In this document: piece by piece, positions 49,101 to 60,700 of the stretch
How positions within the stretch are numbered: the stretch's first letter is position 1
Layout: each line of letters begins with the position of its first letter
Assembly (NCBI GenBank): GCA_928724745.1
Contig: CAKMXJ010000010.1
Span: 682,001 to 746,000 of the forward strand
Direction: 5' to 3'
Source of the DNA: Anthracocystis setariae
Lineage: Eukaryota; Basidiomycota; Ustilaginomycetes; Ustilaginales; Ustilaginaceae
Length of the DNA: 64,000 bases
The notes under the pieces: model-generated
Seen by the model: the letters and a program-made list of their open reading frames with translations, nothing else
Databases searched by the model: none
Told to the model about the DNA's origin: nothing
Position numbers and translations under genes: made by a program

Positions 49101-50401
49101 ATGTCGACGTTCTTCGGTCTCAAGGCAAGACCATATCCTCTCGATCCTGTGGCATCTACCTCGAATCCATGGCTCACCCTCACCGATGCAGCCTTGCCAC
49201 GCTATCCTGCCGATGACAAGCTGTTCTCTCACTTCTTCTCGAACTCCTTTTACGAGCTCACGCTGAGCGCTTGGGTGCCGCTCGGCTTCTCTCTCGCGTA
49301 TTACGTCGTCGCCCACGCCGCAAACGGCCTCGTCAAGAGAAATGGCAACAAGGACTACACCAAAGGATCCGGCATCCTTGCCGTGTTCCTCCGCTTCCTC
49401 GTTTTGGTCCACAACGCAGCTCTGGCTATCTACAGTGGCTGGACATTTGTCATGATGTTTCCTTATGTCGTTGATTTCTTGATCCAGGGCTGGAAGGCCG
49501 CATCACACGACGGCCTCAAGCTCGCCCTCTGCTCCATGCCAACCAACTCCCCGCATCTCGGCAAATTCGCTTACATTTTCTACCTGAGCAAGTACTACGA
49601 AGTCTTTGATTCCATCATCTTGCTGATCAAGGGCAAAAGAGTCTCGAATCTTCAATCATATCATCACGCAGGTGCCATCATCTGCATGTGGATTGCCTAC
49701 CGCTACCAGAGCCAACCCGTTTGGGGTAAGTCGATACTTTTCGCTGGCTCACTCGCATGAAGTGACTAGACCCCTAGCGCCAGAGTAACGCTGACCATCG
49801 ACACTTGTCTCTCCTTTCCGCACGGCTCGCAGTCTTTTGCGTCTTCAACAGCTTCGTCCACACGTGCATGTATGCTTACTACTTTTGCGCCGCTATGCGC
49901 TGGCCCTTCCCGCGTGCCATCAAGCGCAACCTCACCACCTTGCAGATCTTACAGATCGCTTCCGGCACCATCCTCACCAACCAGTGGTTTCTCATCAAGC
50001 TTGATCCTCTTCGAGTCGTCGATGGCTACAAGGCCAACAAAGTCGCTTCATGGTATCAGCCTCTGCCAACCCGCGACGAATCGCTTTTCACCTACGCCAT
50101 GGCGCGCGCTACGTCTTCGGACCCAGCGACTTGCTTGCAGTCCACTGGTGCCGAGGTCGCTCTGATCGTAAACACCATCTACATGTTCGTAAGTATCAGT
50201 CACCTCTGCCAATCTTTTCTGCACTACGACGCAGGTCTAGACACATGTACTGACTGGCAGTACATCGCTTTTCGTCTTGTGTGGATACAACAGCCCTTGC
50301 TCGCGCTCTTCTTCAATTTCTTCATGCGCTCTTACCTCCGCAAGACGCCGCGTGCACAGAACGGACATGCTGATAAAACTGCAGCTGCTCATAAGAAGTA
50401 G
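49101..50401 (+). CDS. ELO-family fatty acid elongase, three exons, LQxxHH variant
   Basis: Exons 49101-49725, 49833-50188 and 50261-50401; introns 107 nt and 72 nt. The 72-nt intron is in frame (donor GTAAGT, TACTGAC branch, acceptor GCAG), so read-through gives 24 extra hydrophilic residues inside a helix; splicing is favoured because it restores IYMF-YIAFRLVWIQQPLLALFF. Product 373 residues. Seven-helix ELO fold with the KYYEVFDSIILLIKGKRVSNLQSYHHAGA block: the first His of the usual HxxHH box is replaced by Gln (LQSYHH), as in a known subset of ELO proteins including some plant-like and polyunsaturated-acid elongases. It acts in the ER membrane as the condensing 3-ketoacyl-CoA synthase. 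The C terminus is Lys-rich (HKK), compatible with ER retrieval. Confidence 0.88.
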
Positions 50402-51405
50402 AAGGCCAGTCGTTGCGGCCTGAATCAGGGGAGCTGATCAGCTGTTGTATCATCATTCATCTCTGTCTATTACACGCTTTCGGTACAATACAGGCCCCTT
50501 GTCTCTTGGGAGATCACACAATTCGGCAGGTTTTCCATAGATCTGCGCACACCATGTATTACCGACTCGTCAACAAAAACTGCACTTTACAACCAGGAAA
50601 GAGTCTAGAAGGATGCAAGACGAATGGGAAGAGATATGAGCATCAGCATTCGCAGCCTTGACTTGAAGATCCACGGCCTGGTCCGGCAGAACAGCGCCGA
50701 CCGAGGATGACTTTGACGGTCAGTCACGAGTGGTTCTCGAAAAGCTTTTGACTATCACCAAGATGATCTTGGCGTCAAGAGATGATGAGTTGCATTTGCC
50801 GTAAAGACGAACAGTCGGAATTCTGCGAGTGGTCCTTGTTCGGTGTCTGTCGCTAACAATCAGCAAGCGCAAGTCGAGGTGAGCTTTCAACCCCTCCTCC
50901 ATCCTTTCTCTTGCTTTGTCCTCTCCATTGGCTAAGGTACCATATTTGCTCCTCTCACCTTCTTGAAAGTTAATACAGAAGAGGAGGCGGGGTAAGTTCT
51001 GAACGTAATCCCATTCACTTTGCAAGCCTCGTGCAGGTGCATAGTACTACTTCGAAATGCTTCATCAGCGACTACTGGTTATGCACCCTAATCAATACGT
51101 GTTGAAAACTTGTGCTCGCTGGACTCAAAGAAACAAGGATTAACATGCCTTCTGTAGTACCAATGCATCTGTGGTACCGACGCGTAGATACACTGTTATG
51201 CTCCTGGGGTCTTAGAACCTCGGAACGTGGCTGTGCGTCTGTATCGAGGCCAGGGGCGTGGTACCGGGTGTTGCTCCCGGGATCGTTGCCAAGATAGCGG
51301 AACTGGAGAGCGGGAGAGCGGGAGAAGGTCTGATATTTCCACCTACTAGAGTGAGTAAGCTAAAATACAATCGACGTCCTGTCGTGAGTGTGCTGGGGTT
51401 GGGTT

Positions 51406-51700
51406 GTGAGAATATGTGGTCTCCTGGATACCCCCCGGGAGATGCTGCAGCCTACCCCAATCCCCGATCCGGCGTCTAATTGGGGCTACTCCTCCCGACC
51501 ACTTAAATGCCAAAACCCTTTACCACTTCTCCCAATAATCCCATTCATAACAGTTTGCTGGAGCCAGGACGTGGTGATATGCGGCCTCCTGGGTACACCC
51601 TGGGCAATGCCACAGTCCGTCCCAATCCCCAATCTGGGAATCCATCAGGGAGGGCCTCTCCCACTTACTGACACTAATTTCCACAACCCCTCCTCCCGGT
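51406..51700. repeat. Diverged tandem duplication of a ~160-bp unit
   Basis: Two related segments begin near 51406 and 51568. The translated reading shares the core ICGLLxTP...PxPIP and a following Gly-rich stretch, with many substitutions. The repeated element borders the transposase relic and may be part of the same element. Confidence 0.55.
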
Positions 51701-52198
51701 ACTGATATTTGTAATAGCAGCTTGATCACCAGAAGGTACTATGATTTGCTTGCTGCCACCAACACCACACATCGACCCGATTTCATCCATGTTAGGGATA
51801 TCTGTCAGGTTGATGTTGTAGTCTTGAACGATGGCACAAAGCTGAGCAAACCACTGTTGAATGGAGTCCTTGTTTGCACCGGTGAGGCAAGCATTGTCAA
51901 GACAGCAAGACCAATGCAACCGGATTGTTGGGATAAACCCCTGCAACCAGTTGTGACTGACCTCACCATGTTGATTGTTGTCCAGAATGGAGCAGATGAT
52001 GGTGTTGGCATCTTGGATGAGCGCTGGGGTCAGAGGGTAGCTTCTGCAGGCACAACATTGGATGTGCTCTAGAAGCGCTGTCTCTGCTGCTGAGTAAAGG
52101 ACCTTTTGAGGCTCATGAGCTCCTTGCTTGGCTGGACAGCTGGACAGACAATGTTGTAGTGCAGCTTCTGGCTTCAGCTGCTCTGCGTAGGCTGTCAT
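51674..52198 (-). pseudogene. Pogo/Fot-type (Tc1-mariner, CENP-B-like) transposase, N-terminal relic
   Basis: The reading has 174 residues and is open from an ATG at 52198. The segment HNWLQGFIPTIRLHW, then a Gly/Asn-containing helix, IQQWFAQLCAIVQDYNINLTDIPNMDEIGSMCG (about 80-145) matches the second half of the CENP-B-type DNA-binding domain and the start of the DDE catalytic core (xxNMDExG with the first catalytic Asp in NMDE). After that the reading turns into non-transposase sequence and stops within about 25 residues, so the DDE catalytic domain is missing or shifted. No terminal repeats could be assigned. A degenerate, inactive copy. Confidence 0.65.
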
Positions 52199-53541
52199 GT
52201 TGTTGATTCTGAAGCTCAGCAGCAGCTAGCTGCAACTGAGCTTCCTGCTCCTCTTGCTGGCTGGATCTTGCTGCATGCGGACCGCTTTGAAAGAGGGCGG
52301 CGTGTCATCACATTGTCTGCAATAGCAATGTAACGATGTTGAATTGGGTGTCAAAGCAATCAATCTGATAGAGACAGTGATGGTGAGGAGGTGTAGAAGG
52401 CAGAGTTGGTGGGTCTCAAGCAAGAGTGGAGGTGATCACGCAGGTCACACTTATCAAAACGGTCGGAATCCAAAAGTTGAATACACGTCGGTACTACAGA
52501 AGACACGTTTCGTCCGTTTCCGGGACATCTGGCTCTTCACCTGTCACCCTCAGAGCAACATCTTGTATACGATATGAGTCAGTCGCATATCACAACGTAA
52601 AATAGCGGATAATCTGCCTCAAGGCACGCACCCCAGGTGGGTTCGAGGTGGTTCCGCGAAAACCCAACTCAGAGGCATTGTTGCAACTTCTTCTTTTCTA
52701 TGATATACATGATGAAATTTCTCTCTCGTTACGTAGACTTGCGAAAGATGGATTATTCAAGTCGTATAAGAACAAAGAATCATATCGGGAAAAAAAGGAA
52801 GACTTCGTCCCGCAGCCACCCCCAATTGGCTGCTTGCGGAGAGTGGCTGCACTGGGCGATATCTATTAGTTTTAGCGGGTGTTGGTCTTGCGCTGCTTGG
52901 CTAGAGTGGATTCTTCAATGAATCCCGGCAGACTCGTCGTTTTGCTGAAAGATCTATCTCTCTCATTGGACAAATTGACCTTACTGGCAAGGCGGTGTGC
53001 AACTGAGCTTATATACATGAGTCGGGTGGTCTCCATGTCTCCCTGGAGGCCCTACATTCCTTCTTCTGGCCAGTGGTGATCTGCCTGGAGCCTAGTCTGC
53101 ATCCCACTGTACAAATCATGTTCTTGCGTGACTTCCGGTGGATAACTCATGTCCTCCCGGAAGTTTCCTAAGTCCGCTCGCCCTGATAGGTCGAGCAGAC
53201 CTTCGTATCTCTGGAGTTTTGAGCCTTGGGACCTGATTAGAGTCTCCGCTACTCACTGGAGGTACCGCAGTTGCTCCGTAATGAGTCGGGGACTCCCGGC
53301 AGTCCGATGGTCATCTATTGATCCTATTGGCTGCGTTCATCGCCGGTAGCGTGGGTTCCTACCGTGCTTGACTCTTGGTTGAATGTTCAACCGCCAGGCC
53401 CGTCGGCTTCCATGCAAATAATCCTTGTACACCGCCGATCGGAAAATGTAATCCCAATCGCCGATATACTGAATCGTGATTTCCAGCAGCCGTGTTTCAG
53501 GGGCCACGTTTTAGCTAGGAAAAGGGGGTTGAATGATCATA

Positions 53542-53685
53542 CACATCGTAAAGAGCGGAAAGTTGAGTCCGCGAACCCACCCGGGGTGGCTCGGGGGTGG
53601 TTCCGGGGTGTAACCCCCGCAGCAACCACCCCGGGTGGGTGAGAGGGTGGGTTCGCGGACTCAACTTTCCGCTTTTTACGATGTG
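53542..53685. repeat. Foldback/MITE-like palindrome of about 144 bp
   Basis: The left arm (53542-53582) and the right arm (about 53645-53685) are near-perfect reverse complements, about 41 bp with one mismatch (AAAGAGCGG against AAAAAGCGG). They enclose GC-rich inner sequence with further inverted CCACCCCGGGTGG units. Flanks are AT-rich. Confidence 0.8.
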
Positions 53686-54416
53686 ATAATTTTAGAAGGA
53701 AAATCGAGCTTAAAATTACGATTTTGGAGCGTTCCGCTATTTGTTTTAGAAATTGAAGCATATTAAATCGTATTCATTAAAAGATTAGTAAACTCTTTTA
53801 TTTCTGTAAAATTTGCTGATGTAACTCATACATATCGTAAAAAGCGGAAAGTCATGTCCCCGAACCCACCCCGAAACCACACACATGATTGGGGTCGCTG
53901 AATTCCGCGATGAATTTGCTCAAAATTGATGTTTTTTTTGCAGCATATTTTGTGCAATTGAAGGCTACCCAAAATTAAAAAGCGCAATCATCAACATCGC
54001 CAAAAAGAGGGTTTTGTTGTTGTTGTCCACCACTGATTTGACCACCAAGCATATCGTAAAGTCTGAAAGTGTCACAATCCGCAGCCATTTCCAGCAATCA
54101 CCCCAGGTGGCCGCGATCGTTGAAATAAGGAAAAAAGGTCGTCTACGGAGACTTTACCTGGCTCCGGAGACGGGTTTTCTCTTCTATTGGGTACAAGTTG
54201 CGACTTGCGTCCGCGAATCCACCCCGGTGGATTCTCAAAGCATCCACCCGGGGTGGTTCCTCAGAACGGCAACCACCTAGATACTTAACAGGGGTCCCTG
54301 CTGGTTCCACACTCAAGGCTCCCCTTCAAGACTTGATCAGTATGAGTAGAATTGCGAGTCGGAGGAGTAACACCATGCAGATGCGCTGTCCTACTAAGTT
54401 GCATGAGCACATGGGG

Positions 54417-56413
54417 CTAGTTTGGAACAAGGGCCGACACACTCCTCCAAAACTCGCATCTCTTACCTCTGCCTCCTTCCCAATCGTACGCATTGACCTT
54501 GGTGAAGTCGTTCATGAGGCCCGGTCCGACATGAGCCGTCGCGTTGAATCCGCTGACATCTAGCTCTTGCAACACGCCTCCCGTTTCGTTCAGGTTGATT
54601 TGGTAGGGCTGCGAAGGCGAGTACATGGGCCAATCAGCGGTAGGGTCGCCGGCCTCCGAGTTCGAGTTTTGGGCGATGGAAGCGGAGATAGAAGGATTGT
54701 TCGAGGTGATGAAGTGACCATAGATGTTTTGGAAGGCCTTCACGAAGGCGTCGGATTGAACGCTAGACGGAGGTCCGAAGTAGCCGACAACATCGTTGCC
54801 ATGCAGTGCAGGGACAACCGAGTATTGGTAACGGTACGAAGAGCGTCCAGAGCCCGAATAAGCTTCCGACATCCAGTAGCTTGGGCAGACGAAAGTGAGT
54901 TCTCCATAAATGTTCTGCACACACAACAAATAAACCGAAGGTCATCAGTTCCGGAGCACCAGACGAGACAGGAGTCGAGTCGCAGGTTACTTACGTCGGC
55001 TCTAGCTTGCTGACCGTGTGCCACAGGCGAGACACTATTCGCGTCGGGCATCTCCATGCCATTGGTTGCATAGTTTTCAGTGACGTTCAAATCGACTGGG
55101 TAGTTGAGGAGCACCTTGTTGATATCGTCTTCGGTCATCAGCGGCAACAGTGTTCCGAGCCAGTTCTTCAGGTCCTGTTCCGTTTTGATGATACGCGGGA
55201 CAAAGAGAGCACCCTCGGCACCGTTATTACCAACGAGCAATCGTTCTCCGTTGATCTTCTTTTCTTGGAACTGCTTCGAGGGGACCTGCTGGACATACTT
55301 CCCATCAGTCACTGGCAAAAATGCCCAGGTGCCATAGAAGGAGCTAGCCGAGACATTGACGCTAGCGTCTTGGAGGGTTTGAGCGTCCTTATTGACAAGG
55401 CATTCGAAGACAGTTTGGTTGGTGTTGCCATACGCGGTTCCGGGGAAGCAGCCAGCTTTTTGAGCAAAGGCATAGTAGTTTTGCGACGGTTCAAAGTCTT
55501 TGTAGCCGTACTGGAGCGGCAGATAAGGACTTGCTGCAATTAGGTTCTTAAAGAGCTTGGTGCCAAGGGCACCGCCTTCACCCATGGCGTGGAGCATCAC
55601 CGAGCCACCGCCGGCAGACTCACCAGCAATGGTGACTTGATTGGGATCACCACCAAATTTCGAGATGTGATCTTGAACCCATTGCATGGCGAAGTGCTGA
55701 TCAAGGATCCCTGCGTTGGCAACACCGTGACGACTGACCTCATCTCCAGCAAGGAAGCCAAAGGCACCCAAGCGATATTGAATGGCGACTGCGACAAAGT
55801 TGTTGCCATTCGCATTGATGATTGAAGTAGAATCGTACTGGCCGTTCCCTGCTCCATATCCACCACTGCAAGTCCAACCGGAAATCCTGTCAGTAGACAA
55901 GTCTCGTCAAGGTGCAGTATCAGGTCCAAGAAGACATGTCACTTACCCATGGATCCAGAAAAATACTGGAAGTCCGCTCGCATTCTTGGGTGCCCAAACG
56001 TTCAAGAAGAGACAATCCTCGTCATCGCCCTGATACTGTGAGCTTGCTTGGAACGCAGGGTTGCCGAAGGGAGTTTGTGTGCACTGCGAGCCGTACTGGC
56101 TGGCATCGATGATTTGAGTACGGTTGACAGGGGGCGATTGAGGTGCTTGCCAACGAAGTTGGCCGGTAGGTGGAGCAGCAAAGCGGATACCTTTCCAAGC
56201 GGTGACGTTGGTAGTCAAGTTGTAGACACCCCTGTACATGGAGTAGCCAAGATCGACTACAAGGTCATCATCAGCAGCACCAAGGGTCTCTCCGCGCTGT
56301 ACGAGGAGATCTTGGATCGGCTGTGTAGAGATGGGAGAACCCAATGTGAGTGTCAAGAAGCTCAGGTAGAGAGCCAAGAGGACGCTTCCTTGGAGCCGGG
56401 TGCAGGACTTCAT
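54417..56413 (-). CDS. Secreted type-B carboxylesterase/lipase, three exons
   Basis: Exons 55947-56413, 54995-55865 and 54417-54914; introns 81 nt (GTAAGT...GCAG) and 80 nt (GTAAGT...GCAG). Product 611 residues. Signal peptide at residues 1-26 (MKSCTRLQGSVLLALYL, then LSFLTLTLGSP). The oxyanion hole is in WIHGGGYGAG, exactly spanned by the first splice site, the nucleophile S239 in GESAGG, the acid likely the Glu before or after EDC..., and the histidine H484 in VVPALHGNDV. Disulphide-forming cysteines occur in EDCLFLNVW and near the C terminus. Start at 56413 was chosen over an upstream ATG because a TATATAAG box lies at 56485-56492 and the signal peptide follows directly. Hydrolyses esters or lipids outside the cell. 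It borders the repeat island. Confidence 0.9.
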
Positions 56414-57737
56414 TGCGAAAGAGGCTGTTACAAGGCGATATCTTGAAGGGGCAACTCTTTCAATTAAGGATACAATTCTCGACACTTATATAGTTGTTAC
56501 CGATGTGATCTGTGATGCATGGGGGGTCTCCTGCCAACAAGATGTCCGGCAACTTTGCTTGCGCTTCTCTCTAGTGCATGGGCTCGAGTCGAAGTTCGGC
56601 ATCATCGAGCAATAATAATGCTGTGTGGAGCGAACTTTGTTTCCCCTCGATGAAACTGAACATTCGCGATCCCTACGCATCCCCCTAGAATAAATTAGGG
56701 GTTAGGACCGTTGCCGCCGGTGAACAAGTGTATACAGGTCTACCCGAGGAGGCGTCCGAGCATGGTTCGTTGCGGACCCCTGGGATCAGGTCAAGGGAGC
56801 TGAAGCTGGTGGTTCGGCTGCTAGACTTGTAACTTACTTCTGGGGCCGGTGAACGTTGACCGGCGACCTTGTACTTGGCGATCTTGTGGGGTTAGGTCAA
56901 ATCTTAAGGTGCGCACAGTCTTGCCGAAGCATGCTGGTCTACGAATATGTGTTAGCCGAGGTGGAGGCACTGCCTTAGCTGAGGGGGATCTTATGACGGA
57001 AATCTCATAGCAATGCACAAGGGGTAGTCTGGGACGACAATGGAAAACGACCACAACTTGTCGTGATTGAAGCGTTCGAATTTGGATTGGCCTTTCCGAG
57101 ATGCCGGCAGAGGGTTTGGTTGAGACAGAGCAAGTCTACTCCATACGCAAGACAAGGCAAGCTTGCCGCTTGCGAGGATAGGGAACTGCTGTACGCCATG
57201 CGGTTTTTGACAACTTACCACAAATGCAGCACGTGACTGGCGTGCGAATGGGCGACGTGGTTGGGCGGGGCACGGGGAGATCAGTTCGTCCGAGGAGTTT
57301 GAGCGACGTTTTCTCTTGCGGCTCGCCGCAGAAGTGTTAAAAATCCTGGAACACAATCATCAGTTCTTGCGCTCAAGTCGAGCTGGGATCAAGGTTTTCT
57401 TGCTTTTAACGCGTCTAGGCGACCATGCTCCGTGGAGCGGGGAAATGGAATTGTGCTCAGTTGTGCAAGACACAGATAAGGTACGGTGCCTTCAACACCG
57501 CTGCTGAGTCGACAGACAAATCTCATGTGCTGTTGGTGCCCATGTCAAGCTGTCAGACTCAGCCTTATCGGTGCTGCTGCCGCCGGACCGACGGTTCGCT
57601 CAATAAATAATAACGTTGCTTTGAGATTGTCATGAGAGATTTCGCTTTGCTCCTTTCCCTTTGTTCCCAATCCCACCTAACACATCACTTCTGTTGCCAA
57701 GCGTAGCGGGCGGGGGCAAGCTCAACAAATTGACCAT
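56414..57737. other. Divergent intergenic region (esterase / ABCC transporter)
   Basis: About 1.3 kb. A minus-strand TATA-like box (TATATAAG) lies at 56485-56492, 72 nt upstream of the esterase start. Short ORFs at 56991-57356 have no recognisable domain. Confidence 0.55.
56485..56492 (-). promoter_or_regulatory. TATA box of the carboxylesterase gene
   Basis: TATATAAG on the minus strand, 72 nt upstream of the ATG at 56413; it would be too far downstream if the gene began at the ATG at 56485. Confidence 0.55.
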
Positions 57738-60700
57738 ATGTTACGCCTATGCCAACTCGATGCCAAGCGCTTTGGCCCGACAAGCCTTTGTCGAGCATTT
57801 GACTTGACCTTTCGCTTCCAAAACATTGTCCTGTCCATCGTTCCATGCGCCATCTTCATCGTTCTAGCTGCCGTACGCCTAAGGCACCTTTTGGCAAAGT
57901 CGCAGCGCTTACCAATCAGCCATGTGCGCAAATGCGAATGTCTGCTGGCACTTGCATTGCCAGCTCTAGCAATCATCCGACTGGCAACAGGCCAACATGC
58001 GGTTCTCTTTCCCGTTTTGGACCGAACCACCTGGCTGCCTGCTATGATACTCGATGTCGTCGCTGGTATCTTGCTTGCTGTGATTCAGGGTCTTGAAGCC
58101 CAGAGAACACTCGCAGGTCACTTTCTCATCCCCTGCTTCCTCCTGGCTTCGCTCCTCTTCCAGATTGTGGATGTGCGCAGTCTCTACCTTGCAAACGTGG
58201 ATAGAGTCTCCCCTGTGTATGTCGGATCTAGCTGTGCGCTTGTCGCTGCAACAGCTTCACTCCTTGCTGCAACCGAATTCCGCTTCGCAGAAGACAACTC
58301 TGCAAATCGGCGCTTACGAGCTCCATTTTTCAACCGTCTGGTCTTCTTCTGGCACTTTGTCAACCTACTCAAAAGCTTACAAAAGCCGTGGTCGCTTCAG
58401 TACCTCCACCATGTCGATCCCACGCTCTCGTCGCATCGTCGTGCTAGCATCCTTCAAAGAAACTGGAACAGCAAGAACCGCGAGCCAGGTACAAAGGCGC
58501 CACTCTTCTTCGCCCTTGTGCGCTCTTTTCCCTTGCTTCTACTCAAGCCCGCAATCTATAAGGTCGTTCTCGTCGCTGCCACCCTGGCGCAGCCGTTCTT
58601 GATCTCGGATACTCTGCACTTTTTGCAGTCCGAAAAATCAGCAACTGGATCTCAAGTCAATGGTACAAACGTCGTCTTCCAAGAGCCGCTTGCCAACGGG
58701 TGGGGTCTCGTTGCTGCTTTTGCTCTAGTTTACACCATCATCGCCTTTTCCTCGGGACAATACTACTTCAGTCTCTCGCAAGCATGTTTCGTTATTCGTG
58801 GCTCTCTCATGCACTCGGTTTTGCACCACACTCACGCCATGCATCTTGATGTTGCCAGCCAACTCGGACCGTCTGCGGCTACCAACCTTGCGGCTGCCGA
58901 CGTCGAACGAGTCATCGAATCTCTCGAACCTTTTCACGAAATTTGGACCGGTCTTGTCGTCATCGCCATTGGATCTTATATTGTTTACCTTCGCGCTGGC
59001 CTTTGCTTCTTGGGTCCTCTCATCACCGCTTTTCTTTTCCTTGGTGTTCTGCCATCCATCGGCAGCGCTGTTGGCGCCGCACAAACAGAGTGGAGCAAAT
59101 CAACGGACCAGCGCATTGCTCTCACGTCTTCCATTTTTCGAGGCATTCAAACCGTAAAGTCCTGCTATTGGGACAAACTTGCAGCTTCGTTGCTCGTTCG
59201 TGCTCGCAAAGCCGAGGTTGACAAGGCTCGTGGTTTTACGCAAAAGCTCATGAGAACCAACTTTGTTACCAACATACTCGAACAGTCGCTTGGACTCGCC
59301 GTTGTTCTGCCGCTAGCCCTTGTCTCCCACTTCCGCCCCAACTCGGAATATCACTTTACACTGAATTCTGTCTTCACCATCCTTGCTGCCGTTTCGATTT
59401 TGCGACAACCTTTGTTCTCCCTGGGTCATCAATTGTCTTTCATGTTCATTTCAGCTGCTAGCTTGGGTAGAGTTCAAGACTTCCTCGAATCCCAGCCTCG
59501 CCAAGACGCACGACTTTTTGACGCTCCGCTCGCCAGCAATGCTCACATTGCCCTTACAGATGTGACACTCTCCCGAGGATCCGAATCGTCCAAAATCGTG
59601 CTTTGCGATGCATCCTTGACGTTCCCTAATCGCTCCATCTCGATTATCACTGGTCCTCCTGCCTCTGGCAAAACGACACTCCTCCTAGCTGTACTAGGCG
59701 AGCTCGCACCGCAATCTGGACAGATTCAAGTGTCGCATTCGGGTTCAAGAATTGCATACGCCAGCCAGAAAGCATGGATCATGGAGTCCACCTCTTTGCG
59801 CCAAAATATTCTCTGTGGTCGACCATACGAAGAGGCATGGTACCGAGCAGTGCTACACGCATGCTCCATCAGCAATGATCCAGCCTTTGATCTCGAGGCT
59901 GCCAGCATGACTGACTTGTCTGGTGGTCAGCGCCAGCGCGTTAATCTCGCTCGGTGCTTCTACGGTATGCCACAGTCGGACGCAATCGTCATCGACGACC
60001 CTTTCTCTGCGCTTGATGCTGTTACCGAGAGCCACGTCACTCGAGGTTTGATCTCGCTTCAGAGGCAGCTAGGCAAGACCATAATTTGTGTCACAGAGTC
60101 TGGAGATCTTATCGACAGCGCAAAGTACGTGGTGCATCTCGAAGCAGGTAAAGTGTCATACCAAGGGCCTGTATTGGACACCACGCCTCGCAGGTACAAA
60201 ACTGTCGCACCGTCCGAGCCCACACCGGAGAATGAGAAAGCCACAAAAGACACCTCACTGCCCATCAACGCCGACATAGCTAAAAATGAGGCTGCTCAGG
60301 CTGTCGACAAGCACGATAGCAAGGCTACCTTCTCCACAGTGTGGTATTGGGTGCAGGCTGCGGGTAATTTGCCCGTATTCGGATTCATGCTGTGCTCAGC
60401 TTTCAGTGTAGCAAGTCAGGTGGGCTCTCAAATTTACCTTCAAAAATGGTCATCCGGCCTACTCGCATGGCCGTTCGCCGCTTTGGCGAGTGTTTATACG
60501 ATCTTCATCATCGTTGCGACGAGTTTACTCATCGGACAATTACTGTTCCTCTTTGCAGCAGCACTTCGGGCGTCGCAAAAGATCCATGACGATGAGGTCC
60601 GTTCAATTCTTGCAAGTCCACTGCATCGCTTCACACCGGCTTTCCTCGCTTCTATCACCACAAGACTTTCGCAAGACCTTTTCTTGATTGACATGATATG

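Larger units (their letters stand above)
50402..54416. other. Gene-poor repeat island with transposon relics
   Basis: Four kilobases without an intact gene, locally more AT-rich (about 52650-54100). It holds a diverged tandem duplication (51406-51700), a pogo-type transposase fragment (51674-52198, minus), the foldback element at 53542-53685, and at least five scattered copies of its CCACCCCGGGTGG and GCGGAAAGT motifs (for example near 52630, 53830, 54100, 54210 and 54245). Confidence 0.7.

Noticed and set aside
41485..50401. A secondary-metabolite gene cluster around the Zn2Cys6 factor
   Set aside because: No polyketide, NRPS, terpene or glycolipid core enzyme is present; the neighbours are general metabolism genes.
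51388..51705. 105-residue plus-strand ORF over the tandem duplication
   Set aside because: Its apparent internal repeat comes from the duplicated DNA; no domain, and it lies inside a transposon relic region.
52637..52921. 94-residue ORF in the AT-rich part of the repeat island
   Set aside because: No start context, no domain, composition matches non-coding AT-rich DNA.
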